Made by a program: the position numbers and the translations under genes
Shown: positions 33,601-46,000 of the stretch, one piece after another
Layout: every line of letters begins with the position of its first letter
How positions within the stretch are numbered: the first letter of the stretch is position 1
Assembly (NCBI GenBank): GCA_016617855.1
Contig: JAECUM010003187.1
Span: 17,062 to 81,061, forward strand
Origin: Megalonaias nervosa
Lineage: Eukaryota > Mollusca > Bivalvia > Unionida > Unionidae
Direction: 5' to 3'
Length of the DNA: 64,000 nt
Notes under the pieces: model-generated
What the model was told of the DNA's origin: nothing
Seen by the model: the letters and a program-made list of their open reading frames with translations, nothing else
Database searches by the model: none

Positions 33601-36600
33601 ATGTTGGGACAATGTATTTGTTGGGATACCATATTTTTAAAGTAATTTTTTTGTGCACTGTATGTTCTGGAACACATTGTTTTCTTGAGTCATAAATTGT
33701 GGTGACACCTTTAAATAATAAAAAAAATTACGTCAGAAAATGCACTCCAACTGAAATTTTATTTTAAAAGATATAAAACTGTGTACTCGAGATAAAACTC
33801 TTTAATCCACTGCAGCATCATCTTGTCAACACAACCCTTCTCCTGCACACATACAATCCATATTTATTTTAGCCTTCTCATGCTGTGAAAAATTATCGTT
33901 GGAGGCAACACATCTCATGAAGTGGAAACTGCAAGGACTAAAGTCAGGTTTTTAAAAAACTCTGTACTAGTTGTGCTAATTCACACACTTTTAACCCCCA
34001 TTTTATCATCAGTCCATTCAAGAATGAGATCAAAGTACACTAGAATTTCATCCATGTCATATTTTTAGCAAAATCATCTTCTCTTCTGGCCTTTACGAAG
34101 TCATGATATTATTTTCTCCAAATCTTCTGGGCTACACTGGGTCGTCGATGTCTGTGCACGAAGCACTTTACTGTGTCACTTTAAAATTGTTCCATTGTTT
34201 CAATTTGTTTTCAAAATTCCTGTGAATACTGGTGAAAAGGAACCAAAGATAGCTTCCCAATGTTGGCCGACTTTGTATTTAAAAAAAAAAATCGGCACAG
34301 TTAAAAGAATCCAAAGTCGGCTTCCAAGGTTGGCTTGCTTTGTAATAAAATAACCTTTCTATTGATATCCATTAAAAACAATCAGCATAAAAGTATCCAA
34401 AGTTGGCTTCTGAGGCTGGCCTGCTTTGTAAAAAAATAACATTTGTCTCTGATGTCCTGTTGGTAAGTTCAAACAGTGAGTTTACTGCTCACTGCCAGTT
34501 GTGTTTATTCACCTTCCAGGCTTCTATTTGCTTGGCATCTGTAGTTAAAATTAATAAAAATGGGCATTGATGTCTACAGGTAAATAGTGTACACAACAAT
34601 AACTTGCTTTAATAAAAATATTTGTAGCTGAAGCTAGCGAAAAGATTGTCATTTGCACTCAAGTGAATATATTTTCAAATAACAATTTTTATTTGCGAAA
34701 TACTGTATAGTTGACCTGGATATAATTCAATCTTGGTTATGTTGCACCATACACCATGTCATGTGTGAATGGCAGATGCCTTCAAGCAATCGGTTGATTG
34801 TTTCCCTCTCATTTGCAATTATGTTGGATCCAGTTTTCAGTTGGATAACATATTCTAACCTTTGCATACAACCAAATACAATTTGTTTCTCTATGTTCAC
34901 ATCCACAAACAATGTGTTGTGTGTTATCAAACATAAGTGATACTCACTACAGTATGGATACCTATGTTACATATATGGAGTTCATGGATGTATTTTATTC
35001 TTAAATGCTCAGAATGAAAAAAAGAGGAATAAATGATAACAATACAAGGTTAGTTTCTTTCATTTTGTTATCAGATAAGTATTTTGTTTATCTATTTTAC
35101 TGCAATGTCCAAATGGGGAGGGGGGATGCAAATTCAACACAAATTTATTTTGTTTCTTAAGTCTTGGAACATATTACCTAGGTGAAAAAAGTTTCACCAT
35201 AAGTTCATGGACAGGAAATAAATTATTATTTTACCAAGTCCCAATATACACAGTAAATACAGTACATGCTAAAATGTTTAATGACCTCAATGAATTTATA
35301 CCAGCATGGTAATAAATATACATGGTAACTGCATAAATGGATTATATATCAATCAGATTATAGTGCATCTGATGACTCTCACTCTTACCTGTTAACCTCA
35401 AGATGGAACAAACATAGTCTATTGGCAGACCACATTTGCCCCCCTTTGCTTGCCATTTGTTGGACAATGTCTGGAGGCCAATTCTCACAAATTCATCTTT
35501 AATGAACACCCAGCCTTGAGTCTTACAGAGTAACTCAATACTCTTTTCTAGTTCAAAAACTCTCTCTGAAATAAAAAACAGGAAATAAAAGAATATTAAG
35601 TTTGGACAAACTAAAGAAAAATGTTCAAGTTAAACTCGTATGTTTTAAACGCCATTTCACCAAAAAGCACATTATGATAAATAACATAATACAGGATGCA
35701 TCTACCATAAATCTTTAAACTAATATCTGTTTGGAATATTTTTCCATACCAATTGTCTACTTTGGGTGCCTCTTTTGTTGGAGAGAGAATACTAAAGTTG
35801 ATCTCTCTATACACTGATTTTGCCATCAATGTTTGGCTGTATAATGTTAAATTTAAGGACTGCTAATTTTTACCAATTTTTAAATATCTAGTCCTTCCAT
35901 TTAAAAAAAAAAATCTTAAACTTGTACACATTATTGTACACATTATTAAATACCGTGAAACTTGTCTTGAGCAACCTCTGCTTTAAGCAACCACCTGCCA
36001 CTTATGAAAACAACTGTCATACAGGAATCAATTTTATTATATAAATGCACTTTTTCGAGTGACCACCCATAGAAAGTGACAAGCTAACATGAGTTTTAGC
36101 CAAAATAATCGATTCAGTTGCTATGAATGACCACATTACAAAAAGGGAGATAAACACCACTGACCATTATTTCATCCTTTGTAACCATGACAGCTTTGGA
36201 GGGTATGACAGTAAAGTGCAGACTAATCTAAACAACACCACAAAGAATGACTACATTGCAAGAATGGAGATAAACACATTGACCTTTTATTTAATCCTTT
36301 GTAAGTACAACCGCTTAGACAGGTTTGTTCTAAACAAAACAAAAGTCGAGTCTGGATACCATTTCTTTTTTTAAAACCTACAGATCATTCAGGTAGCATG
36401 GTATGCTACTGGCTGTAACCAGACTAAAGTACACATCACAAACTGCCACTATAGTGCCCAAGTCATGTAAATCTGCATTATGATTAACCATTCCTTCTTC
36501 AAAGTGAACAGTCAAGGATGTACATAGTTAATTCAACAGTTCCTATAGTTATTCATCTCTGGTCAAAACTGCACAACCCCAACAATGTCATAATTAGAAA

Positions 36601-36950
36601 CTTTCTTAAATGGCTTCACTCTAGTTGTTGAATATGTTGTTGGTCATTGGATTCAATTCATAAGACCTGGGATGAATGAGGTCTCTCTCTCTTTAACAAA
36701 TGATTATCGTTCCCCAGATATTACTGTCATTGTAAAAGTTCATGGCATTTGATGCTCTTCTGATGTTGAAGTTATTGAAACCCTCACAACAGGTCATCAT
36801 ATCTGTTCATTAAAGCACAGCCAGTTATACACTTTGTTCATTGAGTTGACCTATGAGGTTGGTGACTTAAACCTTTGACTTTTGTCTCTCAATAAATTTA
36901 TTTTGTTTCTGGATGGGTTCTTTCTGTTTGTTATTTTTTCATTCAATGAC

Positions 36951-37009
<59 letters not shown>

Positions 37010-40000
37010 TATATATATACCCAAAGCCTAAGCAAAAAAGCTAATTCATACACATGCTAAGTAAGTGTCAGAATAGGTAACTGATTGTGCCATTCTTATG
37101 CTACATTTGAATTAATGCTGAAATTTATGGACATGTGAAGTTAACTTATGGACAGGATAAATAAATATTACCTTGGGTAATTTTTCAGTTCCTATACTAA
37201 TACACATACTCCTAATTTTCAAATATAATGTAAATGTTTTATGATAAATGTAAATCTTCAGTGAGATATAAAATTATTCTGAGATGAAATTACTGCAATA
37301 TTCTAACAAGGCCTATGAATATCACATAAAATGCATGTACAGTAGTAGTAGGCATTTTTCTTTTTAAGCCTTGTTGAATATTGATACTGAAAACTGATCA
37401 TCTTGCACAAACCTGTCATTAGAGACCACCTGACCAGAGAGGTTGCTCTTTGTATGCAGAAAGGGTGGTCATTCAAGAGAGGTTTTCCCGTATTTACTTA
37501 TTTCCTTTAAAAGTCAGCCTGCTGAATTATCTTAATTCCTCAAATCATACATATTCCCTTATAACTTGAGATCAAATGCAAACTGAATGCAGAATGCATG
37601 AGCAGAGCTAGGTCTGTGTAGTTTGTATGAATTAATCAGTATAACAAATAAAAGACACTGATCTGCCAGGGCATTATGAATGGCAGATTAGGATCTATTA
37701 CGTTCTCTGCATTTGGATTTTGACTTTTTTGTAAGGATATACATTAATTTAATGACACATACATTAATTTAATGACACTGGATTATTATGATATACATTA
37801 TACTAACCACGACTTGGATGGTCTACAGCAGTGTATGCTTGCAACTGTTCCAGGAGGGCTTTCAATAATTTCTGTGCTGTTTCTGGGTTAGCTGACCAGC
37901 CACATAATTTCTGCATGCATACTATAATCTGAAAAAAGATCAAAACAGGTTGTTCTCAGAAGAAAGAAAGAAGATTTATTATATATATATGAACTGATAA
38001 CACATATAACCCTAAAAGAAATCAGCACTGCATCTGTATTATAAAATACATAAATTTGTATTAATGACTGACAAAGCCTGACTTTGGAACAAAGTTTCCT
38101 TCCATGATAACAGATTTATCATTCTAAGAAACTTTATGTATACTGATGAGTGGATAAAATTAGCTTGGATGAAAATAAAGGCTGTAAATACCAAATGATT
38201 TAAGGATTTCAGCTGGTTATAGTTTGGCTATAATAAAAACAGACTTACAATTACTATTATAGATAGTAGCAAAATGGAGAAGCTAAATGACATTGCAGTA
38301 TTATTTTTTGTTCATCAACTTAAAAATTCTGGTTTCAACTATCATGAAGGCTTATGTTCAAGGTTTCAGCTAAAAAGTATGCCTTTCTTACCTTGATTTT
38401 AGATGAATATAACTTTTATTTCATATATTATGCTTAGCAAATAAAACAAATATTCAACTCAATTCACAAAATCTCAATTATAGCTGGTTTTAAATGGCAT
38501 AGCCAGTACAAACTGGTGCTACATTCTAATAATTGACCTTCCAAGGAAGAATTGAAAGGATAATTTGTGCATGAACTGAGGAAGGAAACAAGTTACATTA
38601 ATAAAGCTCATATGAAAAGAAACTCGCTGTAGCCAATTTTAATTTGTTTGACTTAATACATTTCTTTAATGCACCAGTCATTTTAAAACTATTAGTATCA
38701 CTCAGTATTAATGAAAAGTTATAAGTAACATGAATAAAATGTATCCATATCCTGTTCTATAGGTGATGAAAAACTTGAATTTTTCATAGCTGATATGCTT
38801 GAATTCTAGTAAAGTTACCCAATGTTATTCAAGCTTGAGTTAGGAAACGTAAGCCTGAAGTTTACTTGAAATGTTATAGTTGCAGTGCATGGTAACTGAA
38901 AAAGCCTATTTTAGAGTTCTTTCATACCAGTCCACAGGGTTGCAGTTGCTGACCAGCATTTCATAAACATAAAAATGAATGGAAATGTGTAACTTACAGA
39001 GGTCATAAGCTGGAAATGTGTAACTTACAGAAGTCATTAGCTTATTTATGTCATAAATAGAAATGTGTAACTTACAAGTCATTAGCTTATTTATGTCATG
39101 AATGGAAATGTGTAACTTAGAGGTCATCAGCTTTTTTATGTTGTGAATGGAAATGTGTAACTTACAGAGGTCATAAGCTTATTTATATCGTGAATGGAAA
39201 TGTGTAACTTACAGAGGTCATCAGCTTATTTATGTCGTGAATGGAAATGTGTAATTTACAGAGGTCATTAGCTTATTTATGTCATGAATGGAAATGTGTA
39301 ACTTACAGAGGTCATTAGCTTATTTAAAAATAATATGTTGTGAATGGAAATGTGTAACTTACAGAGGTCATTAGCTTATTTATGTTGTGAATGGAAATGT
39401 GTAACTTACAGAGGTCATCATCTTCTTTATGTCGTGAATGGAAATGAGTAACTTACAGAGGTCATTAGCTTATTTATGTCAGGTAATTATTAGGCATCAC
39501 CAAACTCATATGGTCTGTTAACCAACTTCCACCCACACCAATGATGTCTCCAATGTCAAAGCTGTTATAAAATGGAAGGTGAACATAGTAGGGAAAAATA
39601 TCACTGAATAGAGAATAAAATAGTTATATCATATCACTGAATGGTTTGGCATTAAAATTATCAAGCAATCAATATCTGCAAGACCCCTATTTCGGTGGAT
39701 CAATGGTAACAAGATATAGGCCGGTAAATGCCTGTAAATGGGTGTCAAAATTAGGACTTTTCAATAGGCACTTGCCAGTGTAGTTTCTTAGAGACTCAAG
39801 ACTACACAATACCCTAGTTATGCCATCAGTTGCAAATATAGATCCTTATCTGCCACTGCCTAAAGTTCTGGTAGATAAGGGTTTACATTGATCTGATCTC
39901 CTTGAACATTATGGGATGGAAGAGAGAGAGGTCTGTAGTGTTCACAATTGAACACAACATCTTTGCATTATGTCATGATAGTTTGGCCTCTCGTTTGTAG

Positions 40001-43000
40001 TTGAGTAAAAATTATGTTTTGGTTTGTTAGTTTTTTAATGCTTTTTTTTTACACACTATTAGCTATATTATGCCTTGGAAATGGAGCTGAGTGCCTTTCA
40101 CAAGGACACAATAAGGCAGTTGACCCAGGTGGGCCTTCAGGGGTATTGAGCATGTGTCCGATTGGATCAAGGGTCTGATGCTGTTTCAGTTGAGCTACCA
40201 TGGCTGATAAAACATTCTGGCCCTGCATTCTCAAACTTTCTGAACACAAAACTCCAGAACATGATCCACTTCCAAATTACAAATGGTAGTTTGAGTAAAT
40301 CTACATCACTGAAATTTTGACACAATGATCCTGAAAGTTTCATGATTTTGACTTTACCCTAACTCCAGTACTGTTAGAGATTGTCAAATGACTTGTGCAA
40401 AAGTTTCTTGATTAGAAAGTTTTGACAATACAGTTCTGGGTCTATGATGTCTATCACTGGATGCGCATTATATATTAATAATTACGGTACCTTTGTGTTC
40501 TTTTCAGAGGGACTGGACTGTAGTGACTGGGTCAGTACGAACTCTACCACATGAACCATTCCAAAATCTGAAACAAGAAAGACAATTATCAGAAATGTTT
40601 TTGGTAGTTATTTGTTTCCATCATTTTAACTACTCTTGTACTACTGCTGATGTTTTATAAAGCTTTTCCTTTCGTACATATTGAATTCATAATCCTGTCC
40701 TTTCATTAAATTCTTGTTCAGTAAATATGAAAGTACCTGTGGCCACCCACCATCAAATCTGTGTTCAAAAGTATCCCTCTAGGACAGACTCAGATTTAAC
40801 ATGGCTGGCATATTAGCAGAAAAACTGTCAAATTCATTCCTTTTACTGATAAGTGGCCAAATAATGGTTTAATATAATAAATCTCGCAAATATTCCATGA
40901 TTTTTAAATTCAACACTGAGACAGAAAGAAAACAACGGTTTCTTAGCCTTAATGCCTGATCTTATAAGCTATGAAATGTATCTGAAAGGGTACAAGACTA
41001 AAACCATTAATCACCGACAAGCTCACTCCCTTTGTAAACACTGCACATCAAAAGTACTATCTACAAATTGCCAATAAAGGAATAATTTGTTCCAAAAAGT
41101 GCTGAATTTCATTATACTCAGTCCAGAACCAAAAGTGAAAGCAGTTGTCTAAGGGCAAGGCAGGTAAAGACATTGATGGAGTAATGAATGGATAGCTGAA
41201 AGGTGAAACATCACTCAATCATGAAAGTTTACACAATGACCATTGGCATGGCTCAGTTACCCTCCTAAAGATGCATCTAAATATTAAATTTCATGAGTAA
41301 ATGTGACACGGGGGTCCAAGATAATACTGTGCAAGAAACAAATAGTTGAAACCACAAAAAGTCATTTAAGAGAGAAAATTGGGTCACAGTGGTCTAAAGT
41401 GCAAGTATTCACCTTGATGTGCATCAGCATTGCCATTGTCATAAGTGCATGTTAGACAAGGTCTAAGATATTGAGAATAAACCCAGTGATAATACAGAAA
41501 CTACTAGAAAAGGAAAAATAGGTGACAGTTACCTAAATTTGGTATGGCTGAGGTCCTCTCCATTAGATGTGTCAATATACCAATTATCTCATGTGAATAA
41601 GGGGCCAGGATATTGAGGGCATAATGAAACATAATGAACAAATAAACAATTATATGAATGAACAAGAAAGCAAAATGCTATTGTCGGCATGAGGTTAGTA
41701 ATGACATGAGACCAGTAATTGCCCAAGATGAAAGAAGAGGCAGTAAAATGGTTTGATGTGTGCAGCTTGCTGCTTCTGTCAAGGAATTAGCACACATAAC
41801 ATGATTTTGTATTCCTTGTTATCGCAAAAGATGGGGCCTTCTTCAAGGGAGGAAAAACTTTTTATCACACATTAGTCAACCATCAATGACTGTCATTAGA
41901 TACTTGGGTTTCAATTTTAATGTAGTAATATATGCATTGAATCTGCTTTTTTTTAAAACCATTTTAAACACTTTACTCTCACTATTTTTAAACATCATGC
42001 GAAATATGACTACCCTCCCTCAAATGTGGTTCAGGTTACAAAACAATGTTAAATGGATGGATGCACAGGCATACACATTAATGGCAGTGCTAATAAAATC
42101 CAATAGCCTGATGCCCAAGGCCCCTCTAATTTTAGTTCAGGCCCATCCTGTATTCAAGGTTAAGTGCCCATTAGGCTTCTTGAAAAAAAAAAAACATAGT
42201 TTGCCTGAGAAAACTTGGTTCACCCTGATGAAATGAGTCAACATACTTTCAAGATGTTGACATACATGCCATAACACAGCACAATCTAAATCAGATTACC
42301 ACTGTCCTATGTGAAATTGAGATCTGATTTTAATCAAAGGGAAGCTTTGCTAAAATTACGATTTTGTACTCCCAAACCCCCTGACAAAGTCGTGTTTCAA
42401 GAAAACACAATTTTAAGTAACCTCAAAAAAAAAATAATAACAACAAAAAACAATTAAAAGAAAACAAAAAACTTTCAGTCTATATCCATTACATTTAGTA
42501 TGTATAAATGGTAACCTGTAATAACTGGAACTGATATAAAACTATCCCTTGGGCAGATTAAACAGAGGCAATTAAAGGAAAAGAGGTCAGGTATAAAAAC
42601 AAAGTTTAACATTAACTGGCTGACAAACAGCTAGTGAGATGTGTTGAAGGTTGTGGTGTGTGAACCCATTGTGCTGATTTGCATAGGTAGCACCAGGAAG
42701 TGGAACAACCCATTATAGGTAAATCAAAGAGATGATAGATGCATGTACCAGAACAAACGTTATTACATATTATTGCCATGAATGAGAATGTTTAAGCCAC
42801 TATGTATTATATTTTTGACAAGTTTGTGAACAGCGGCAATGTTTCTCTGAAGTCGGATTTTACTCCATATAGAGAATGCAAAGCATAATCATTTCAGTTA
42901 TCGAAATTGTGTTCAAGTGTAATTCATTTTTATTAAATTTATATTCAAACTGTATCTATTGCAAAGCTGTGAGACAATATTAAAAAAGGGGACATTTTGG

Positions 43001-46000
43001 GCATGTGGACATTGGAATCTGGCATGCCTGTCAACTTTTCAAAAGCAAAGTAGAGAGAATAACAAATAAAATTGTGAGATTTGGACCTGAAATGGGGAGG
43101 TTTTTATGCAGCCTTTTTCAAGTGATGGTTTCAATAAATATTGACCGTTCTTCCAGGTTCAATATGGGTGAAATTCTCAAAGGATGCGCCAGAGTTGCCT
43201 GCAGAAACTTGGGGGTGGGGGTGGGGGTGCACTTAGTGGTCAGCCATGAAATTTTATGGATATAGGCCAAAACATGTTTAAAGGCGAAATTGGGTGAGGC
43301 AATTATTGTCCATACCCCCTTTCCCCAATGTGCGAGCGCCCATGGGATGTGCCGTTTCTTCCTGTGACACACCTTATTTTCCTCCAGGACCAGCCCCTCT
43401 TTTCATATTCTGGTTAGCTGTGGCTAAACTGCATAATAGCTAAAGCTTAGACTTAAGTACACAAGCATAAGGCCAGTGTGACTAATTAACAGTTAATCTT
43501 TATCATTCAAAGAAACCATGTTCTACAGTGTGTGTATATAAGCATCAGCAATTGATTGGCAAATAAATGGTGCCCTATTTTATGATGCCTAGGACTTCAT
43601 TTTGACAGTTCAAATCTGCAATCACAAGTTACCATACATATGTCAACTTTTTTTCCCACGTTTTATATTCCACCTTATTTCCTTAGGTTTAACTCTTAAG
43701 GCATGTAATACTATTTACTAAATGAAATATTTACTCTGAATTTGTTCTTTGGGGGCACATTTACTGTGTGGTGTATTTTGTTTTATTCCTTCTTTGAATT
43801 TAATCATGGTAATTGAAGTATACATATACGGTTGAGAAATGCCAGATGTTTACTGGCCAAGTTTCTTTGGCGGAAATGGAGATGCAATTTTGTTTGCAAA
43901 AATTAAACAGCATTCATAGTGATCATTCATGGGATTGAAACTAATTTGTGACAATTTTATTTTATTTTGTTTTTACAATAGTACTGTTGTAGGGGTTTTA
44001 AAAAAAATCTGAAATTTACATGAATAATGTTTAATCTTAACATTCTATTTACTGAAGAAAAAAACTTTGTAGTTTGATATTAATTATTTCCTCACAACCG
44101 TATTCACAAACAGAATATGGCATCTGTGGATTGCATACAATATAGCTATTTATGTATGGTTTTTCTTTTCTTTTTGGGAAATGAAAATTGACAGACATAA
44201 TTAAATCATCGAGAGTTCTCTGTCAAAAATCGGGAGATATTATGAGATCGGGAGGTAGGTGTGGAAATACCCCAAAATTGAGAGGTTTTCTCCTGGCTTG
44301 AGAGTTGACAGACATGAACTGTCCGGACTTGTGGAATTTCAGTCAGGGTTTGTGAGTTTAAGTCACAAGCCCCGGGCCTGTCCTGTGTCTAAAAAGAATT
44401 TCTCTGAGCACTGAATGGACAAACAGATCAACAGACATATCTTATTGCAATAGAAAGTTCGTTTTTTTAAAACAATATGCATCCATCCACCTGTCCATCT
44501 TTCTTTCAACACTCTTAAAAAGTTATCAAAATTTAGTAGAAACTGGGTGGCACAATTACAATTTTAGTAACCATTTCCAATTTCAGGTCATAATGCCCCA
44601 ATAATCTGGTAGCAATAGATAGTAACAGCACAAATCAACTGAGTAAGGAATTAATGATGGAATGTGACAAAAAGTCAAGGTTTTAATTAAGGCAAATCCA
44701 AGTGTAATTATAAAATGTACAGGTTCCTTTTTTTAATGGAAAGAAATAGTACACTTAGTTTTGTCTGATAGAACTACTAACAATCATCATCTGCTTTGAA
44801 CTCCGGCCAACCACAGAATTTCGCTGTTTGGAGTTCTCTAAACCATCTCTCTACATACTGTCTTAAATTCACTGATAAAGGGCCATTATAGTCAATGAAC
44901 AATGCCTGATGTAGTAATAACATTACAACACTGGCAGGTGACAGACAATCATTCCCATGGCCTACACACAGTGTTAGGCTGATATTGTGTTCGAACTATA
45001 CTATCAGAACACCTGGTAAATGGCTGACATTTGCCTGCATGGGCTTCAATATAATAACTGAAACTAGTAATAATTCTTTGCACCTTTTGGTCACTGATCA
45101 TCATTTTCTTAAAATGATAGTTTTTAAAAATAATGCCTTAGACATATCGGTTTATGGTAGTTCAACCAACAGTAATTTGATTGCTGACTAAATAGTCCAT
45201 ATTTTTTTCAAATTCATTTGAACATCTGTAATATTTGATGATCAGTATTATTAACTAAGATTAACTGCACGGGTCATGTGTTAGACTGGTAACATGTAGG
45301 TTGCAAGCCAGACTAGATACAATTATGGGCAGTGACTTAATATAGGAACTGACAATCTCACAACTTAAAACATATTATTCTGTGAATTAATTTGCATGTG
45401 CCAACTATTTTTAGTGTCAAATGCATATATATTTGTGAAATGTTGTTATCATTTTCCAGTTGCCACATTATGATTCTGAAGGTTGACAGAAACTGACCAG
45501 TTCACAATTTATAATAATTTCGGACATAAAGGCAGCCAATATAACCATTTTATTCTCAGCGTACTGGTCCATTACTCCATCTCCACTGATTGAGAGACTG
45601 TTGTTTTGGGGTTTAATGCCATTTCTCAATGCAAGAGAGGCCATACATTTCATCCAGTATAACTGGCAGAGGAAGAATCTGGGAAAACCCCAATAAGAAC
45701 AACCAACACCCAGAATGCAACTGGAAGCTTTCCCCACATACCTACACTGGCCGAGCACGAGACTCAAATGCAAATGGACAGAGATGTGATAGCAGTGATT
45801 GGTAAAGGCAAGTGCTTTAGACCAATTGGGGCCCCCACTTATTGGGAGAGAAAGAGTAATAAAATTTGGCATGATGTTTTAGGAGGATGAGTACATGGTA
45901 ATGAAGGTTTGGGACCCAAGATGCAGTCTCCAGAAAAGGAGAAGGTAGGGTTCAAAGATCATAGTTTCATAGGTAATAAAGGATCTTCATCACAACCTGA

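Larger units (their letters stand above)
35948..37500. mobile_element. Possible TIR element, about 1.5 kb
   Basis: Left end AAATACCGTGAAACTTGTCT and right end AGAGAGGTTTTCCCGTATTT (complement AAATACGGGAAAACCTCTCT) are inverted and similar. Both are followed inward by a 'GACCACC' word (36059; 37424). No transposase frame. A (TA)n run and the duplication at 36123 lie inside. Boundaries uncertain. Confidence 0.4.

Noticed and set aside
38906..39127. 73-codon minus-strand frame
   Set aside because: Translation of the 47-bp minisatellite.
38976..39481. CRISPR-like array
   Set aside because: Units are contiguous without unique spacers, in a eukaryotic intron. Same for the other arrays.
41886..42236. 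116-codon plus-strand frame
   Set aside because: No domain, ends in a poly-A/K run, lies in an ICE1-like intron.
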